Below, piece by piece: positions 7,436-16,307 of a DNA stretch of 23,747 bases; within the stretch, counting starts at the first letter, position 1; every line of letters starts with the position of its first letter. The stretch is taken from assembly GCA_045643425.1 (NCBI GenBank), contig JAZUKW010000044.1, positions 1-23,747 of the forward strand. The letters run 5' to 3'. The translations under genes were made by a program, and so were the position numbers. This stretch comes from RGIG426 sp045643425. Lineage in GTDB: Bacteria; Bacillota; Clostridia; Oscillospirales; Acutalibacteraceae. The notes under the pieces were generated by a model. That model searched no databases, had not been told where the DNA came from, and was given only the letters and a program-made list of their open reading frames with translations.

Positions 7436-8455
7436 TTAGTCCTCCTTCTTTCGGAGCCGCAAAGAGCGGTCGGTCAACATTTTTTCATACTTTTCCACGT
7501 CAAAGCCGCCCTCTTTCGGGGAGCGGGATTTGGCGGGCTTTGCACCGCGGGGAGCGGTGACCTGCTCGGGAGAGGTGATACCGTCCTCCCGCCAGCCCTC
7601 CAGCACGCGGTCGATATAGGATGCCTGAAATTTGCCGGTCGCTTCGGCGCATTTGGAAAATGCGAGCTTGAGGAGCGGCTGCGAGACGTCCCATTCACAC
7701 AGCCATTTGAACGCCAGATCGCGTTGCTGAACGGAGGGGCGCTTGATCGACAGCTCGAGCCAGCCGACCACCGTGTCCCACGCGCGTTCACGCTGCTCCA
7801 TACGAAGCAAATAAGCATCGACGGCGTCGATGGTGGTGAGGTCTTTTTCTTCCCACGAACGCGCCACCTTGCAAACGTAGCCTACGCTCTTTTTCTCGTT
7901 GGCGGCGGCGTTGCCGACCACCATCATCAACACCTCAAGAGGGAGAGCGGTCGTGTCGCAAAGCTCCCAAAGACGCTCCTGGTCGGCGCGCGACAGCGTT
8001 TTGCCGAATCGCGCCTCCACCGTTTCCACCAGCGTCAGATATTCCTTGCGGGAGAGGGGCTGCGGCGTGGCCGCGGCGATCGCCGCATCCGCCGCCGTAA
8101 GGGTTTTTACCACGGGAGCGGGCTTCGGCACGTCCGGCACGGCGGCGGGAGCCACCGGTGTCGGTGCGGGAGCGGGTACGGGTGCGGGCGTTGCGGCAGG
8201 CGCAGATACGGCGGCGCCGCGTTCGGCCAGCACGCCCTCCGATTGCCAAAAAGCCAACGCGTCGGCGCAGTCCGCTTCGGTAAAGCGGCCGCCCAGCGCG
8301 GCGGCACAAGAGGCGGCGTCCACGCCGTTTTGACCGTTGGTAGCCATCCACAACAGCACTTTCAGCTGGGTCAGGTTTGCAAGCTTCAGAGCATCGCCGG
8401 CTTTGCGGGGCAAAACCGCCATATTCCACAACTCGTTCGGATTCCAAACGTACAT
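7436..8455 (-). CDS. dnaD: DnaD-domain replication initiation protein
   Basis: A 339-residue DnaD/DnaB-family protein, in Firmicutes part of the primosome that brings the helicase loader to DNA. Residues 1-78 look like the N-terminal winged-helix domain. A long Ala/Pro-rich linker follows (about 82-117). Two copies of the DnaD C-terminal (DnaB_2-type) helical domain come after: about 138-210, with the Y-V-C-K-V-A-R-S-W-E motif, and about 226-292, ending in Y-I-D-R-V-L-E-G-W. The C-terminus is basic. The ATG at 8455 follows GGAGGA. It is the first gene of the minus-strand run and sits 54 nt from its -10 box. B. subtilis DnaD has one such C-terminal domain; duplicates are common in other Clostridia and phages. 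Confidence 0.88.
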   Translation of the reverse strand: MYVWNPNELWNMAVLPRKAGDALKLANLTQLKVLLWMATNGQNGVDAASCAAALGGRFTEADCADALAFWQSEGVLAERGAAVSAPAATPAPVPAPAPTPVAPAAVPDVPKPAPVVKTLTAADAAIAAATPQPLSRKEYLTLVETVEARFGKTLSRADQERLWELCDTTALPLEVLMMVVGNAAANEKKSVGYVCKVARSWEEKDLTTIDAVDAYLLRMEQRERAWDTVVGWLELSIKRPSVQQRDLAFKWLCEWDVSQPLLKLAFSKCAEATGKFQASYIDRVLEGWREDGITSPEQVTAPRGAKPAKSRSPKEGGFDVEKYEKMLTDRSLRLRKKED

Positions 8456-8487
8456 AGAAGCCGTTCCTCCGTTTCTTTAAATAGTCG

Positions 8488-8501
8488 CGCGAATTGTCGC
8501 G
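8488..8501 (-). promoter_or_regulatory. Hairpin at the 5' end of the dnaD transcript
   Basis: CGCGA (8488-8492) and TCGCG (8497-8501) pair across a 4-nt loop. The predicted transcription start from the -10 box is near 8502, so the hairpin would form at the very 5' end of the mRNA. It may protect the message from decay. Confidence 0.4.
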
Positions 8502-8508
8502 GATGATT

Positions 8509-8537
8509 ATTATACACTATTTAGAAAGCGAACGCAA
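8509..8537 (-). promoter_or_regulatory. Sigma-A promoter of the dnaD-radA run
   Basis: On the minus strand TTGCGT (8537-8532) and a perfect TATAAT (8514-8509) are separated by 17 nt. It is the only good promoter seen for the six-gene run down to radA, whose gaps are all 40 nt or less. Confidence 0.85.
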
Positions 8538-8600
8538 GTCCCAAACGGGAATTTTTCCGCGGCTTTTGGATCGAAAGGGCGAAAAAAGGGCGGTTTTGCA

Positions 8601-8632
8601 AGAAAAATAAAAAAAGTAAAAAAAGTTTGGAA
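8601..8632 (+). promoter_or_regulatory. A-tract UP element of the rpmE promoter
   Basis: Three A-runs within about 30 nt lie directly upstream of the rpmE -35 box at 8640. This composition fits an UP element bound by the alpha subunit C-terminal domain, or curved DNA, as expected for a ribosomal protein gene. Confidence 0.5.
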
Positions 8633-8639
8633 TTTCCTG

Positions 8640-8668
8640 TTGCATTTTCAAAAGTAGTGTGGTATAAT
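8640..8668 (+). promoter_or_regulatory. Sigma-A promoter of rpmE
   Basis: TTGCAT (8640-8645) and TATAAT (8663-8668) are 17 nt apart. TGG before the -10 box (8660-8662) makes an extended -10. Transcription should start near 8675, leaving a leader of about 46 nt. Confidence 0.9.
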
Positions 8669-8678
8669 CGCCTTTGTT

Positions 8679-8714
8679 GACCTCGTATTGAGGTCGTGCT
8701 AACGAAACGAGGTG
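8679..8714 (+). promoter_or_regulatory. rpmE leader with alternative pairing to the SD
   Basis: GACCTC (8679-8684) can pair with GAGGTC (8690-8695) as a 6-bp hairpin. The overlapping ACCTCG (8680-8685) is also perfectly complementary to CGAGGT (8708-8713), which is the ribosome binding site of rpmE. The two pairings exclude each other, so the leader could switch translation on and off. Autogenous leaders of bL31 genes are known in several bacterial groups; I cannot confirm that this belongs to one of them. Confidence 0.5.
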
Positions 8715-8720
8715 ATTTCC

Positions 8721-8918
8721 GTGAAAGAAAATATCCACCCTGATTACAAACAGACCACCATTACCTGCGCCTGCGGCGAGGTGATCGAGACCGGTTCCAC
8801 GAAAGAGAACATCCGCGTGGAAATTTGCTCCAAGTGCCATCCGTTCTTTACCGGCAAACAGAAGCTGGTGGACACCGGCGGTCGCGTGGAACGTTTCAAA
8901 AAACGCTACGGTATGTAA
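8721..8918 (+). CDS. rpmE: 50S ribosomal protein bL31
   Basis: Zinc-containing form of bL31, 65 residues, part of the central protuberance of the large subunit and bridge to the small one. It starts K-E-N-I-H-P-D-Y, the family hallmark. Zinc ligands are C16-x-C18 and C36-x2-C39. The GTG at 8721 is chosen because the GTG at 8712 lies inside the GAGGTG ribosome binding site and the family starts here. Monocistronic promoter and leader are described separately. Confidence 0.97.
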   Translation: MKENIHPDYKQTTITCACGEVIETGSTKENIRVEICSKCHPFFTGKQKLVDTGGRVERFKKRYGM

Positions 8919-9045
8919 TTTACCACACGTCAGGTTTCCGAACAGGCTGCAACAAAAGAGGAACGCGCTTTCCGTTTTTTCGGTTTGAACGTTCGTTTTT
9001 TGTGGCGGCCTGTTTTGTGCATTCAAAAATAAGGAGGCGACCGAT

Positions 9046-9678
9046 TTGAAAGAAGCGTATCGCACCGTAAAATCGACGGCAACGGCGGAGTTTACCGAGC
9101 GCCGCTCGCGCTTTATCGGCGTCTTGCAGCCTGTCGGGAGTCGCGAGGAAGCGCAGGCGTTTTTGGACGCTTTGCGCCGCGAGCATCGCGACGCGCGTCA
9201 CGTCTGTTTTGCTTACCGCGTCGGCGACGCGGCGAAGTTTTCGGACGACGGCGAGCCGACGGGGACGGCGGGTCAACCGCTCATGCAGATTTTGGAGCGC
9301 AACGAACTGTCCGACTGTGTGCTGGCGGTGGTGCGCTATTTCGGCGGCATTTTGCTCGGTGCCGGCGGGCTTTTGCGGGCGTATTCCCACACCGGTGCGC
9401 TGACGGCGGACGCCGCGGAAACGGTGACGGTGCGCACGTGTACGCTTTTAGAGGTCACGTGCGATTATCCCTTTTACGGGATCGTGCGCCCGCTGTTAGA
9501 ACAGCAGGGCGTGTTGACCGACAGCCGCTTCGAGGAGGCGGTGACGCTGACGGCCGCCCTGCCGCCGGAGGCGGTGCAGGCGGTGTGTGACGCCGTGACC
9601 GAGCAGAGCGCGGGTCGTTTTTCCGCGCGTATCGTGGGAGAACGGGCAATTCCGTTCGAAGAAACAGAAAAAAATTGA
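9046..9678 (+). CDS. yigZ: YigZ/IMPACT family protein
   Basis: A 210-residue member of the YigZ/YvyE-IMPACT (UPF0029) family. Typical blocks are visible: R-R-S-R-F-I (19-24), F-S-D-D-G-E-P-x-G-T-A-G-x-P (65-78) and V-V-R-Y-F-G-G-I-x-L-G-x-G-G-L (95-109), then the C-terminal ferredoxin-like domain. Its biochemical role in bacteria is not settled; a link to translation is suggested from the eukaryotic relative. The TTG start is supported by AAGGAGG 8 nt upstream (9031-9037). The 127 nt between rpmE and this gene show no clear promoter or terminator, so it may be read from the rpmE promoter. It ends in a strong terminator. Confidence 0.92.
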   Translation: MKEAYRTVKSTATAEFTERRSRFIGVLQPVGSREEAQAFLDALRREHRDARHVCFAYRVGDAAKFSDDGEPTGTAGQPLMQILERNELSDCVLAVVRYFGGILLGAGGLLRAYSHTGALTADAAETVTVRTCTLLEVTCDYPFYGIVRPLLEQQGVLTDSRFEEAVTLTAALPPEAVQAVCDAVTEQSAGRFSARIVGERAIPFEETEKN

Positions 9679-9683
9679 AAAAT

Positions 9684-9727
9684 TCGCAAATTTCTTCGTT
9701 TTTTTAGAGGAAATTTGCGATTTTTTT
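9684..9727 (+). terminator. Intrinsic terminator after yigZ
   Basis: A 14-bp stem with one G-T pair (9684-9697 with 9707-9720) is followed by seven T (9721-9727). The loop is itself T-rich. It begins 6 nt after the yigZ stop and separates it from the dgt cluster. Confidence 0.9.
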
Positions 9728-9755
9728 GACTATAACGTTTATAGAGAGCTTTTTT

Positions 9756-9790
9756 CGGTCGAAACCTGTCGCTTCGGCGACGGTCGACCG
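9756..9790 (+). promoter_or_regulatory. Stable cUUCGg hairpin in the dgt leader
   Basis: CGGTCGA (9756-9762) pairs with TCGACCG (9784-9790). Inside it CC pairs with GG, and GTCGC (9768-9772) with GCGAC (9777-9781) around a TTCG loop closed by C-G, the extra-stable tetraloop. No T-run follows, so it is not a terminator on the plus strand. It ends 6 nt before the AAAAGGAGG site of dgt (9797-9805). Confidence 0.7.
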
Positions 9791-9813
9791 CTTGAGAAAA
9801 GGAGGCACACGTT

Positions 9814-10818
9814 GTGACCGTTCGTGAAGAGCTTGAACTGCGGGAAAAACAGACGTTGGCGCCCTATGCCGCGTTCGCGGCGGAAAGCCGCGGCCGCGAT
9901 CGGGAGGAAACGCCTTGCCCGTATCGCACGGTGTATCAGCGGGATCGGGATCGGGTGATCCATTCCAAATCGTTCCGCCGTCTGAAGCACAAAACGCAGG
10001 TGTTTTTGTCGCCGGAGGGCGACCATTTTCGCACCCGCCTGACGCACACGCTGGAGGTCTCCCAAATCGCGCGCACGATCGCGCGGGCTCTGCGGCTGAA
10101 CGAGGATCTGACCGAGGCGATCGCGCTGGCTCACGATCTCGGACATACGCCGTTCGGTCACGCGGGCGAGCGCGCGCTCAACGACCTGCTTCCCGGCGGC
10201 TTTCGCCACTACGAACACAGCGTGCGTGTGGTGGAAAAGTTAGAGCACGATGGCAAGGGCCTCAACTTGACAGCCGAAGTACGCGACGGCATCCTTTGCC
10301 ACACGAAGGGCGCGACGGCACAGACGCTCGAAGGGCGGATCGTGCGGTTCGCTGACCAGATTGCTTACATAAACCACGATATGGACGACGCGATGCGCGC
10401 CGGCGTGATGAGCGAAAACGATATTCCGCTTGACGTGCGTACCCTGCTCGGAGACACGCGCGCGCAGCGGCTGGATTGTCTTATCGGCAACGTGATCAAA
10501 GCGAGCGACGGCGAGGATATTCGTATGGCGCCCGCCGTGTACGAGGCGTTTCAGACGCTGCACAAGACAATGTTCGACAAGCTCTATTACAACCCCGTCG
10601 TTAAGGGTGAGGAGACGAAAGCCGTTGCGCTTTTGCAAACGCTGTATACGCATTTTCTGCAAAATCCCGCTGCGCTTCCGCCGGAATTCGCGGCGGTAGC
10701 CGAGCGAGAGGGCGCTGACCGCGCCGCCGCCGATTACGTGGCGAGTATGACCGATAATTACGCGCTGGGGATCTACGATCAGCTCTTTGTTCCGCGAAGC
10801 TGGACGTTCAAGGCGTAA
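9814..10818 (+). CDS. dgt: Deoxyguanosinetriphosphate triphosphohydrolase-like protein
   Basis: HD-domain dNTPase of 334 residues that splits dNTPs to nucleoside and triphosphate, controlling the nucleotide pool. Metal ligands are H78 (R-L-T-H-T-L-E-V), H107-D108 (A-H-D-L-G-H-T-P-F-G-H) and D181 (F-A-D-Q-I-A-Y). Its size fits the shorter type-2 Dgt subfamily. The GTG at 9814 has AAAAGGAGG 8 nt upstream. The place directly before dnaG is usual in Clostridia. A promoter is not obvious; a marginal TATAGA lies at 9740-9745. Confidence 0.93.
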   Translation: MTVREELELREKQTLAPYAAFAAESRGRDREETPCPYRTVYQRDRDRVIHSKSFRRLKHKTQVFLSPEGDHFRTRLTHTLEVSQIARTIARALRLNEDLTEAIALAHDLGHTPFGHAGERALNDLLPGGFRHYEHSVRVVEKLEHDGKGLNLTAEVRDGILCHTKGATAQTLEGRIVRFADQIAYINHDMDDAMRAGVMSENDIPLDVRTLLGDTRAQRLDCLIGNVIKASDGEDIRMAPAVYEAFQTLHKTMFDKLYYNPVVKGEETKAVALLQTLYTHFLQNPAALPPEFAAVAEREGADRAAADYVASMTDNYALGIYDQLFVPRSWTFKA

Positions 10819-10884
10819 AGCGCCGCCCCTTTAGCAAGTGAGAAAACTTTACAACGATACTGAAAAGAAACGGAGGAACTGCAA

Positions 10885-12636
10885 ATGCCCATTCCCGAAA
10901 GCTTTATAACCGAATTGACGTCCCGATGCGATATTGAATCCACGATTTCCTCCTACGTTCCGCTGAAACGGGCGGGACGGACGCTGAAAGGGCTTTGCCC
11001 TTTCCACGGCGAAAAGACGCCGTCTTTTACCGTTTACCCCGAAACCGCCTCGTTTTACTGCTACGGCTGCGGCGTGGGCGGCGACGTCATCACGTTCATT
11101 AAACGAATCGAAAATTTAGACTATCTGGACGCGGTGAAATTCCTCGCCGAGCGGGCGGGAATGACCGTTCCCGAAAACACCCGCGTGAACGATGCGGAAT
11201 CCAAGCTGCGCGTGCGCGTGCTGGAGGCCAACCGGGCGGCGGCGCGCTTCTACTTTGAACAGCTGAAGACGCCGGAGGGCGCGGTGGCGCTGGAATACTA
11301 CCGCAAGCGCGGCTATACCGACAAAACCATTCGACATTTCGGCCTCGGCTATGCGCCCGGCGACTTTTTCTCGCTGGCGAACGCCTTGCGCAAGCAGGGC
11401 TTCCGCGATGACGAGTTGATCGCCGCGTTTCTCTGTAAGCGCGGGAAAAACGGCGGGCTGTACGACGTGTTCCGTAACCGGGTGATGGTGCCGATCATCG
11501 ACATCCGCGGCAACGTCATCGCGTTCGGCGGGCGTGTGCTGGACGACTCGAAACCCAAGTACGTCAACACCTCCGATACGCCGGCGTTCAAAAAAAGCCG
11601 CAATCTGTTCGCTCTCAACTTCGCCAAAGCCACCGGCCAAAAAGAGCTGATTTTGTGCGAGGGCTATATGGACGTTATCGCGATGCACCAGGCGGGCTTT
11701 GAAAATGCGGTCGCCGCGCTCGGCACCTCGTTTACCGAGGAACACGCGAGTCTGCTCGCGCGGTATACCGAAAACGTGACGATGATTTTCGACAGCGACG
11801 AGGCGGGCAAAAAAGCCACCCGCCGCGCGATCGATATTTTGCGACCGACCGGCGTGGGCATCCGCGTGGTCAATATTCCGGACGGTAAAGATCCGGACGA
11901 ATTTATCAAGAAAAACGGTGCCGACCGGTTCCGTTTGCTGCTCCAAAAATCCGCCGGCGACGTGGAATATCGGCTGATCGAGATCGCCTCGCGCCACGAT
12001 TTGAATACGGACATCGGCAAGACCGAATACTTAAACGAGGCGGCGCGCCTGCTGGCAACGCTGGACGATCCGATCGAAAGCGACGTGTACGCCGGCCGTC
12101 TTGCGCGGGAAATGGACGTGCAAAAAAGCGTGATCGTGGAGCGGGTGAAGGGCATTCGCGCCGGCAAAGAGCGGTATGCGCGAAAAACGCAGACCTCTCA
12201 AGCTATTCGTGCGGCGGCGCAGCAAACCGGCGCCGTCAATCCGGAGGCGAAAGACCATCCCCGCGCGGCGGCGGCGGAGGAACGGCTGATCGGGCTTTTG
12301 CTGCGGCATCCCGATTTGCTGAAAAGCGCCAAGGAGGAATTGCCGCCCGACGTGCTGGCAACGTCGTTCAACCGGCACTTGTACGAGACGATCTTGTCCC
12401 GTTACGACGCGGGGCTGATGATCGAGCTCGCCTTTTTCGCGGAGGAGTATTCTCCCGAACAAATGGCGTATGTCGTGAAAATGCAGCAGGAGGCTGCGGT
12501 GCAGACCGGCTCCAAAGAGGAGCTTAACGCGGTCTGCAAGGTGCTGCGCGAGGAACAGCGTTCCCGCGCGGTCAAGAACGTGGGCGAGGCGTCGGACGAC
12601 GACATCCTCGCGTATATCAAAGGGTTGAAAAAATAA
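10885..12636 (+). CDS. dnaG: DNA primase DnaG
   Basis: Makes RNA primers for the replication fork; 583 residues. The CHC2 zinc domain has C38, H41, C59 and C62. The Toprim catalytic core lies at about 255-340 with L-C-E-G-Y-M-D and F-D-S-D-E-A-G-K. The C-terminal helicase-binding region starts near 470, after a linker. The ATG at 10885 follows GGAGGA. Dgt ends 66 nt upstream and the first sigma gene begins 19 nt downstream, the macromolecular-synthesis order known from many bacteria. Confidence 0.97.
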   Translation: MPIPESFITELTSRCDIESTISSYVPLKRAGRTLKGLCPFHGEKTPSFTVYPETASFYCYGCGVGGDVITFIKRIENLDYLDAVKFLAERAGMTVPENTRVNDAESKLRVRVLEANRAAARFYFEQLKTPEGAVALEYYRKRGYTDKTIRHFGLGYAPGDFFSLANALRKQGFRDDELIAAFLCKRGKNGGLYDVFRNRVMVPIIDIRGNVIAFGGRVLDDSKPKYVNTSDTPAFKKSRNLFALNFAKATGQKELILCEGYMDVIAMHQAGFENAVAALGTSFTEEHASLLARYTENVTMIFDSDEAGKKATRRAIDILRPTGVGIRVVNIPDGKDPDEFIKKNGADRFRLLLQKSAGDVEYRLIEIASRHDLNTDIGKTEYLNEAARLLATLDDPIESDVYAGRLAREMDVQKSVIVERVKGIRAGKERYARKTQTSQAIRAAAQQTGAVNPEAKDHPRAAAAEERLIGLLLRHPDLLKSAKEELPPDVLATSFNRHLYETILSRYDAGLMIELAFFAEEYSPEQMAYVVKMQQEAAVQTGSKEELNAVCKVLREEQRSRAVKNVGEASDDDILAYIKGLKK

Positions 12637-12655
12637 TTCGAGGGGGTACATCACT

Positions 12656-13849
<1,194 letters not shown>

Positions 13850-13885
13850 ACCGTAAATCGACAACACGAAAAGGAGGATGCCGGC

Positions 13886-15040
13886 ATGGCGAAAAAAACC
13901 GAGAAAAAACAAGCGGAAACGTTGCTGGAAAAAGCTGAGCAACTCCTTCCGGATGCCGAGGCGAAACAGAAATTCAAACGTCTGTCGACGAAAGCACTGA
14001 GCCAAGGCAGCGTGCTGATGAAGGACGTGCTGGACTTCGCCGATGACGTGGAAAAGCTGGAGGCCGAGCAGCTCGAAAAGCTGTGCGAGCTGCTGGCGGA
14101 GGCCGGCGTGACGGTAACGGACGATTCGGAGGAGTTTTTGGAGGAGTCGGAAGCGATGGAAGAGGCTTCCGAGGAAAAGGAATCGGAGGCGACGCAGGAG
14201 GATGACCTCGTCGCTGTCGATTCGGTCAAGCAATATTTGAAAGAGATCGGCCGCGTGCCGCTGCTGTCCCCGGAACGGGAGCTGGAGCTTGCCAAGCGCG
14301 TGAAAGACGGCGACGAGACGGCACGCGAGGAGATGATCAACGCGAACCTGCGTCTGGTGGTCAACATCGCCAAACGCTATCGCGATTGCGGTATGGAGTA
14401 CCGCGATTTGATCCAAGAGGGCAATATCGGCCTCATGAAAGCGGTGGACAAGTTCGACTATGAGCGCGGCAACCGCTTTTCTACCTGCGGACACCTGTGG
14501 ATCCGTCAGGCGATCCGCCGCGCGCTGGCGGATCACGGCCGCACCGTTCGTCTTCCTGCCCACATTGTAGAGGATCTGCAGAAGATGAAGCGGTTTACGA
14601 CGTACTTCGCGCAGGAAAACAGTGTGGATCCGACGGTGGAGGAGATCGCGCGCGGAATGAATATCTCCGAGGACAAGGTGCGCCAACTGAAACGCGTCGG
14701 CCAACAGCCCGTTTATCTGGATACGCCGATCGGCGAGGAGGACGACACCTGCGTGGGCGATACCATCAAAGACGAAAACGCCGTTCAACCGGATGAGGCG
14801 ATCATCGAAAACAATCTGCGCGAGGCCGTCGATGCCGCGCTTGAAGGCTTGGACGAGCGGGAGGCAAAGGTGCTGCGTCTGCGCTACGGCTTGGGCAACA
14901 ACGTGCATCACACGCTGGAGGAAGTGGGCGAGATCATGGGGATCACCCGTGAGCGCGTTCGCCAAATCGAGCAAAACGGGTTAAGACGCCTGCGTGGGGC
15001 GAGGTATCGCCGTTTGCTGGAGGACTTTTTGCGGGATTAA
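13886..15040 (+). CDS. Divergent RpoD-like sigma factor, copy 2
   Basis: Sigma-70 protein of 384 residues with the full group 1 layout: region 1.1-like domain (about 35-80), acidic linker (80-108), region 1.2 (D112-S-V-K-Q-Y-L), region 2, 3 and 4. Core-binding region 2.1-2.2 is normal (D-L-I-Q-E-G-N). Region 2.3-2.4 reads F198-S-T-C-G-H-L-W-I-R-Q-A-I-R. Compared with copies 1 and 3, the -11 base-flipping Tyr is C201, the first Trp of the pair is L204 and the Thr that helps read position -12 is R211; the Gln (Q208) is kept. The -35 helix keeps T-R-E-R-V-R-Q (354-360), but the following helix differs (Q-N-G-L-R-R-L-R instead of A-K-A-L-R-K). It should recognise an altered -10 element. AAGGAGG lies 8 nt before the ATG; the gap to copy 1 is 36 nt. 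Confidence 0.92.
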   Translation: MAKKTEKKQAETLLEKAEQLLPDAEAKQKFKRLSTKALSQGSVLMKDVLDFADDVEKLEAEQLEKLCELLAEAGVTVTDDSEEFLEESEAMEEASEEKESEATQEDDLVAVDSVKQYLKEIGRVPLLSPERELELAKRVKDGDETAREEMINANLRLVVNIAKRYRDCGMEYRDLIQEGNIGLMKAVDKFDYERGNRFSTCGHLWIRQAIRRALADHGRTVRLPAHIVEDLQKMKRFTTYFAQENSVDPTVEEIARGMNISEDKVRQLKRVGQQPVYLDTPIGEEDDTCVGDTIKDENAVQPDEAIIENNLREAVDAALEGLDEREAKVLRLRYGLGNNVHHTLEEVGEIMGITRERVRQIEQNGLRRLRGARYRRLLEDFLRD

Positions 15041-15067
15041 GGCGAAAAAACGACCGAGGAAACCGTA

Positions 15068-15084
15068 CGCCGCTTTTTGCGGCG
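15068..15084 (+). promoter_or_regulatory. Hairpin between sigma copies 2 and 3
   Basis: CGCCGC (15068-15073) pairs with GCGGCG (15079-15084) around a loop of five T. No T-run follows, so it is not a terminator; it ends 12 nt before the ribosome binding site of copy 3 and may influence mRNA processing. Confidence 0.45.
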
Positions 15085-15112
15085 CGCCGAGAATATAAGG
15101 AGGATGCGCCCT

Positions 15113-16297
15113 ATGGCGAAAGAGAAAAAGCAGACGCTGGATCTGGATGAAGAGCTGGATCGGGAAGCGATGAGCCTGACGGCCGAGCAAGAGGAGCCGG
15201 AGGAGGCGCCGCCGATCAAAGCGAATAAAACGCAAATCAAAGAGCTGATCGAATGGGGCAAGAAAAAGGGGTCGATCACCGTCCAGGAGCTTATGGATAT
15301 GGTGACGGATATGCGCATCGATCTCGAGCAGGTTGACCGTGTGTACGAGGCGATGGAAACCGCCGGCGTGGAAATTACGGACGACGTGCAGGAGGAATCT
15401 TTTGACGATCTGACCTTCGAGAAAGAAAGCAAGGACGACGAGGACGAGGAAGCCGGCGGCGATTACTTCGTGACCGACGATCCCGTCAAGACCTATCTTA
15501 AAGAGATCGGCCGGATCCCGCTGCTTTCCGCCGAGGAGGAAACGGAGCTTGCCAAACGCTGTATGGAGATGGACCCGGAGGCGAAAAAACGGCTGTCCGA
15601 AGCCAATCTTCGCTTGGTGGTCAGTATCGCCAAGCGGTATTCCAACCGCGGGTTGTCTTTCCTCGATTTGATCCAAGAGGGCAATCTGGGTCTTATCAAA
15701 GCGGTGGACAAGTTCGACTATAAAAAAGGCTTCAAATTCTCTACCTACGCTACGTGGTGGATCCGGCAGGCCATTACCCGCGCCATTGCCGACCAGGCGC
15801 GAACGATCCGTATTCCCGTGCACATGGTCGAGACCATCAACAAAGTGAAAAAAGCGTCTAATACGCTGCTGCACCGGCTCAACCGTGAACCCACGGTGGA
15901 GGAAATCGCCGCGGAGCTGGGCTTCGACGTGCCGCGCGTGCAGGAGATCATGCGGGTGATGCAGGATCCGGTATCGTTGGAAACGGCGATCGGCGAGGAG
16001 GAGGACAGCCATTTGGCGGACTTCATTCCCGACGAGGAGACGCCGGCCCCGCAGGAGGCGGCGCTGCACACGGTTTTGGAAGAGGAGCTGGACAAGGTGC
16101 TGGACACCCTGACGCCGCGCGAGGCGAAGGTGCTTCGGCTGCGCTTCGGCTTAGTGGACGGCCGTCCGCGCACGCTGGAGGAGGTCGGCCAGGAATTCGA
16201 CGTCACGCGGGAGCGTATTCGTCAGATCGAGGCGAAAGCGCTGCGTAAGATGCGCCATCCCAGCCGCAGCAAACGGCTGAAAGACTTTCTCGAATAA
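15113..16297 (+). CDS. rpoD: RNA polymerase sigma factor RpoD, copy 3
   Basis: Group 1 sigma-70 protein of 394 residues. The ATG at 15113 is chosen because AAGGAGG (15097-15103) is 9 nt upstream and the product then begins M-A-K-E-K-K-Q-T-L-D-L-D-E-E-L-D like copy 1; an in-frame start at 15077 would add 12 residues without support. Region 1.1 is at about 38-92, region 1.2 from D122-D-P-V-K, region 2.3-2.4 identical to copy 1 (F209-S-T-Y-A-T-W-W), and region 4.2 canonical with V-T-R-E-R-I-R-Q and A-L-R-K-M-R-H-P-S-R. Its region 4 is closer to the standard than that of copy 1. The finger has A instead of P (E-T-A-I-G). The stop overlaps the ribosome binding site of the Rrf2 gene. Confidence 0.96.
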   Translation: MAKEKKQTLDLDEELDREAMSLTAEQEEPEEAPPIKANKTQIKELIEWGKKKGSITVQELMDMVTDMRIDLEQVDRVYEAMETAGVEITDDVQEESFDDLTFEKESKDDEDEEAGGDYFVTDDPVKTYLKEIGRIPLLSAEEETELAKRCMEMDPEAKKRLSEANLRLVVSIAKRYSNRGLSFLDLIQEGNLGLIKAVDKFDYKKGFKFSTYATWWIRQAITRAIADQARTIRIPVHMVETINKVKKASNTLLHRLNREPTVEEIAAELGFDVPRVQEIMRVMQDPVSLETAIGEEEDSHLADFIPDEETPAPQEAALHTVLEEELDKVLDTLTPREAKVLRLRFGLVDGRPRTLEEVGQEFDVTRERIRQIEAKALRKMRHPSRSKRLKDFLE

Positions 16298-16307
16298 GGA
16301 GAACGCT

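Noticed and set aside
8960..8980. GGAA/TTCC hairpin followed by T-run as an rpmE terminator
   Set aside because: The stem is only 4 bp; too weak to call, though readthrough into yigZ would then be partial.
9726..9745. TTGACT (9726-9731) and TATAGA (9740-9745) as a dgt promoter
   Set aside because: The spacing is only 8 nt. The other possible -35, TTGCGA at 9715-9720, is inside the terminator and 19 nt away, so no convincing promoter was called.
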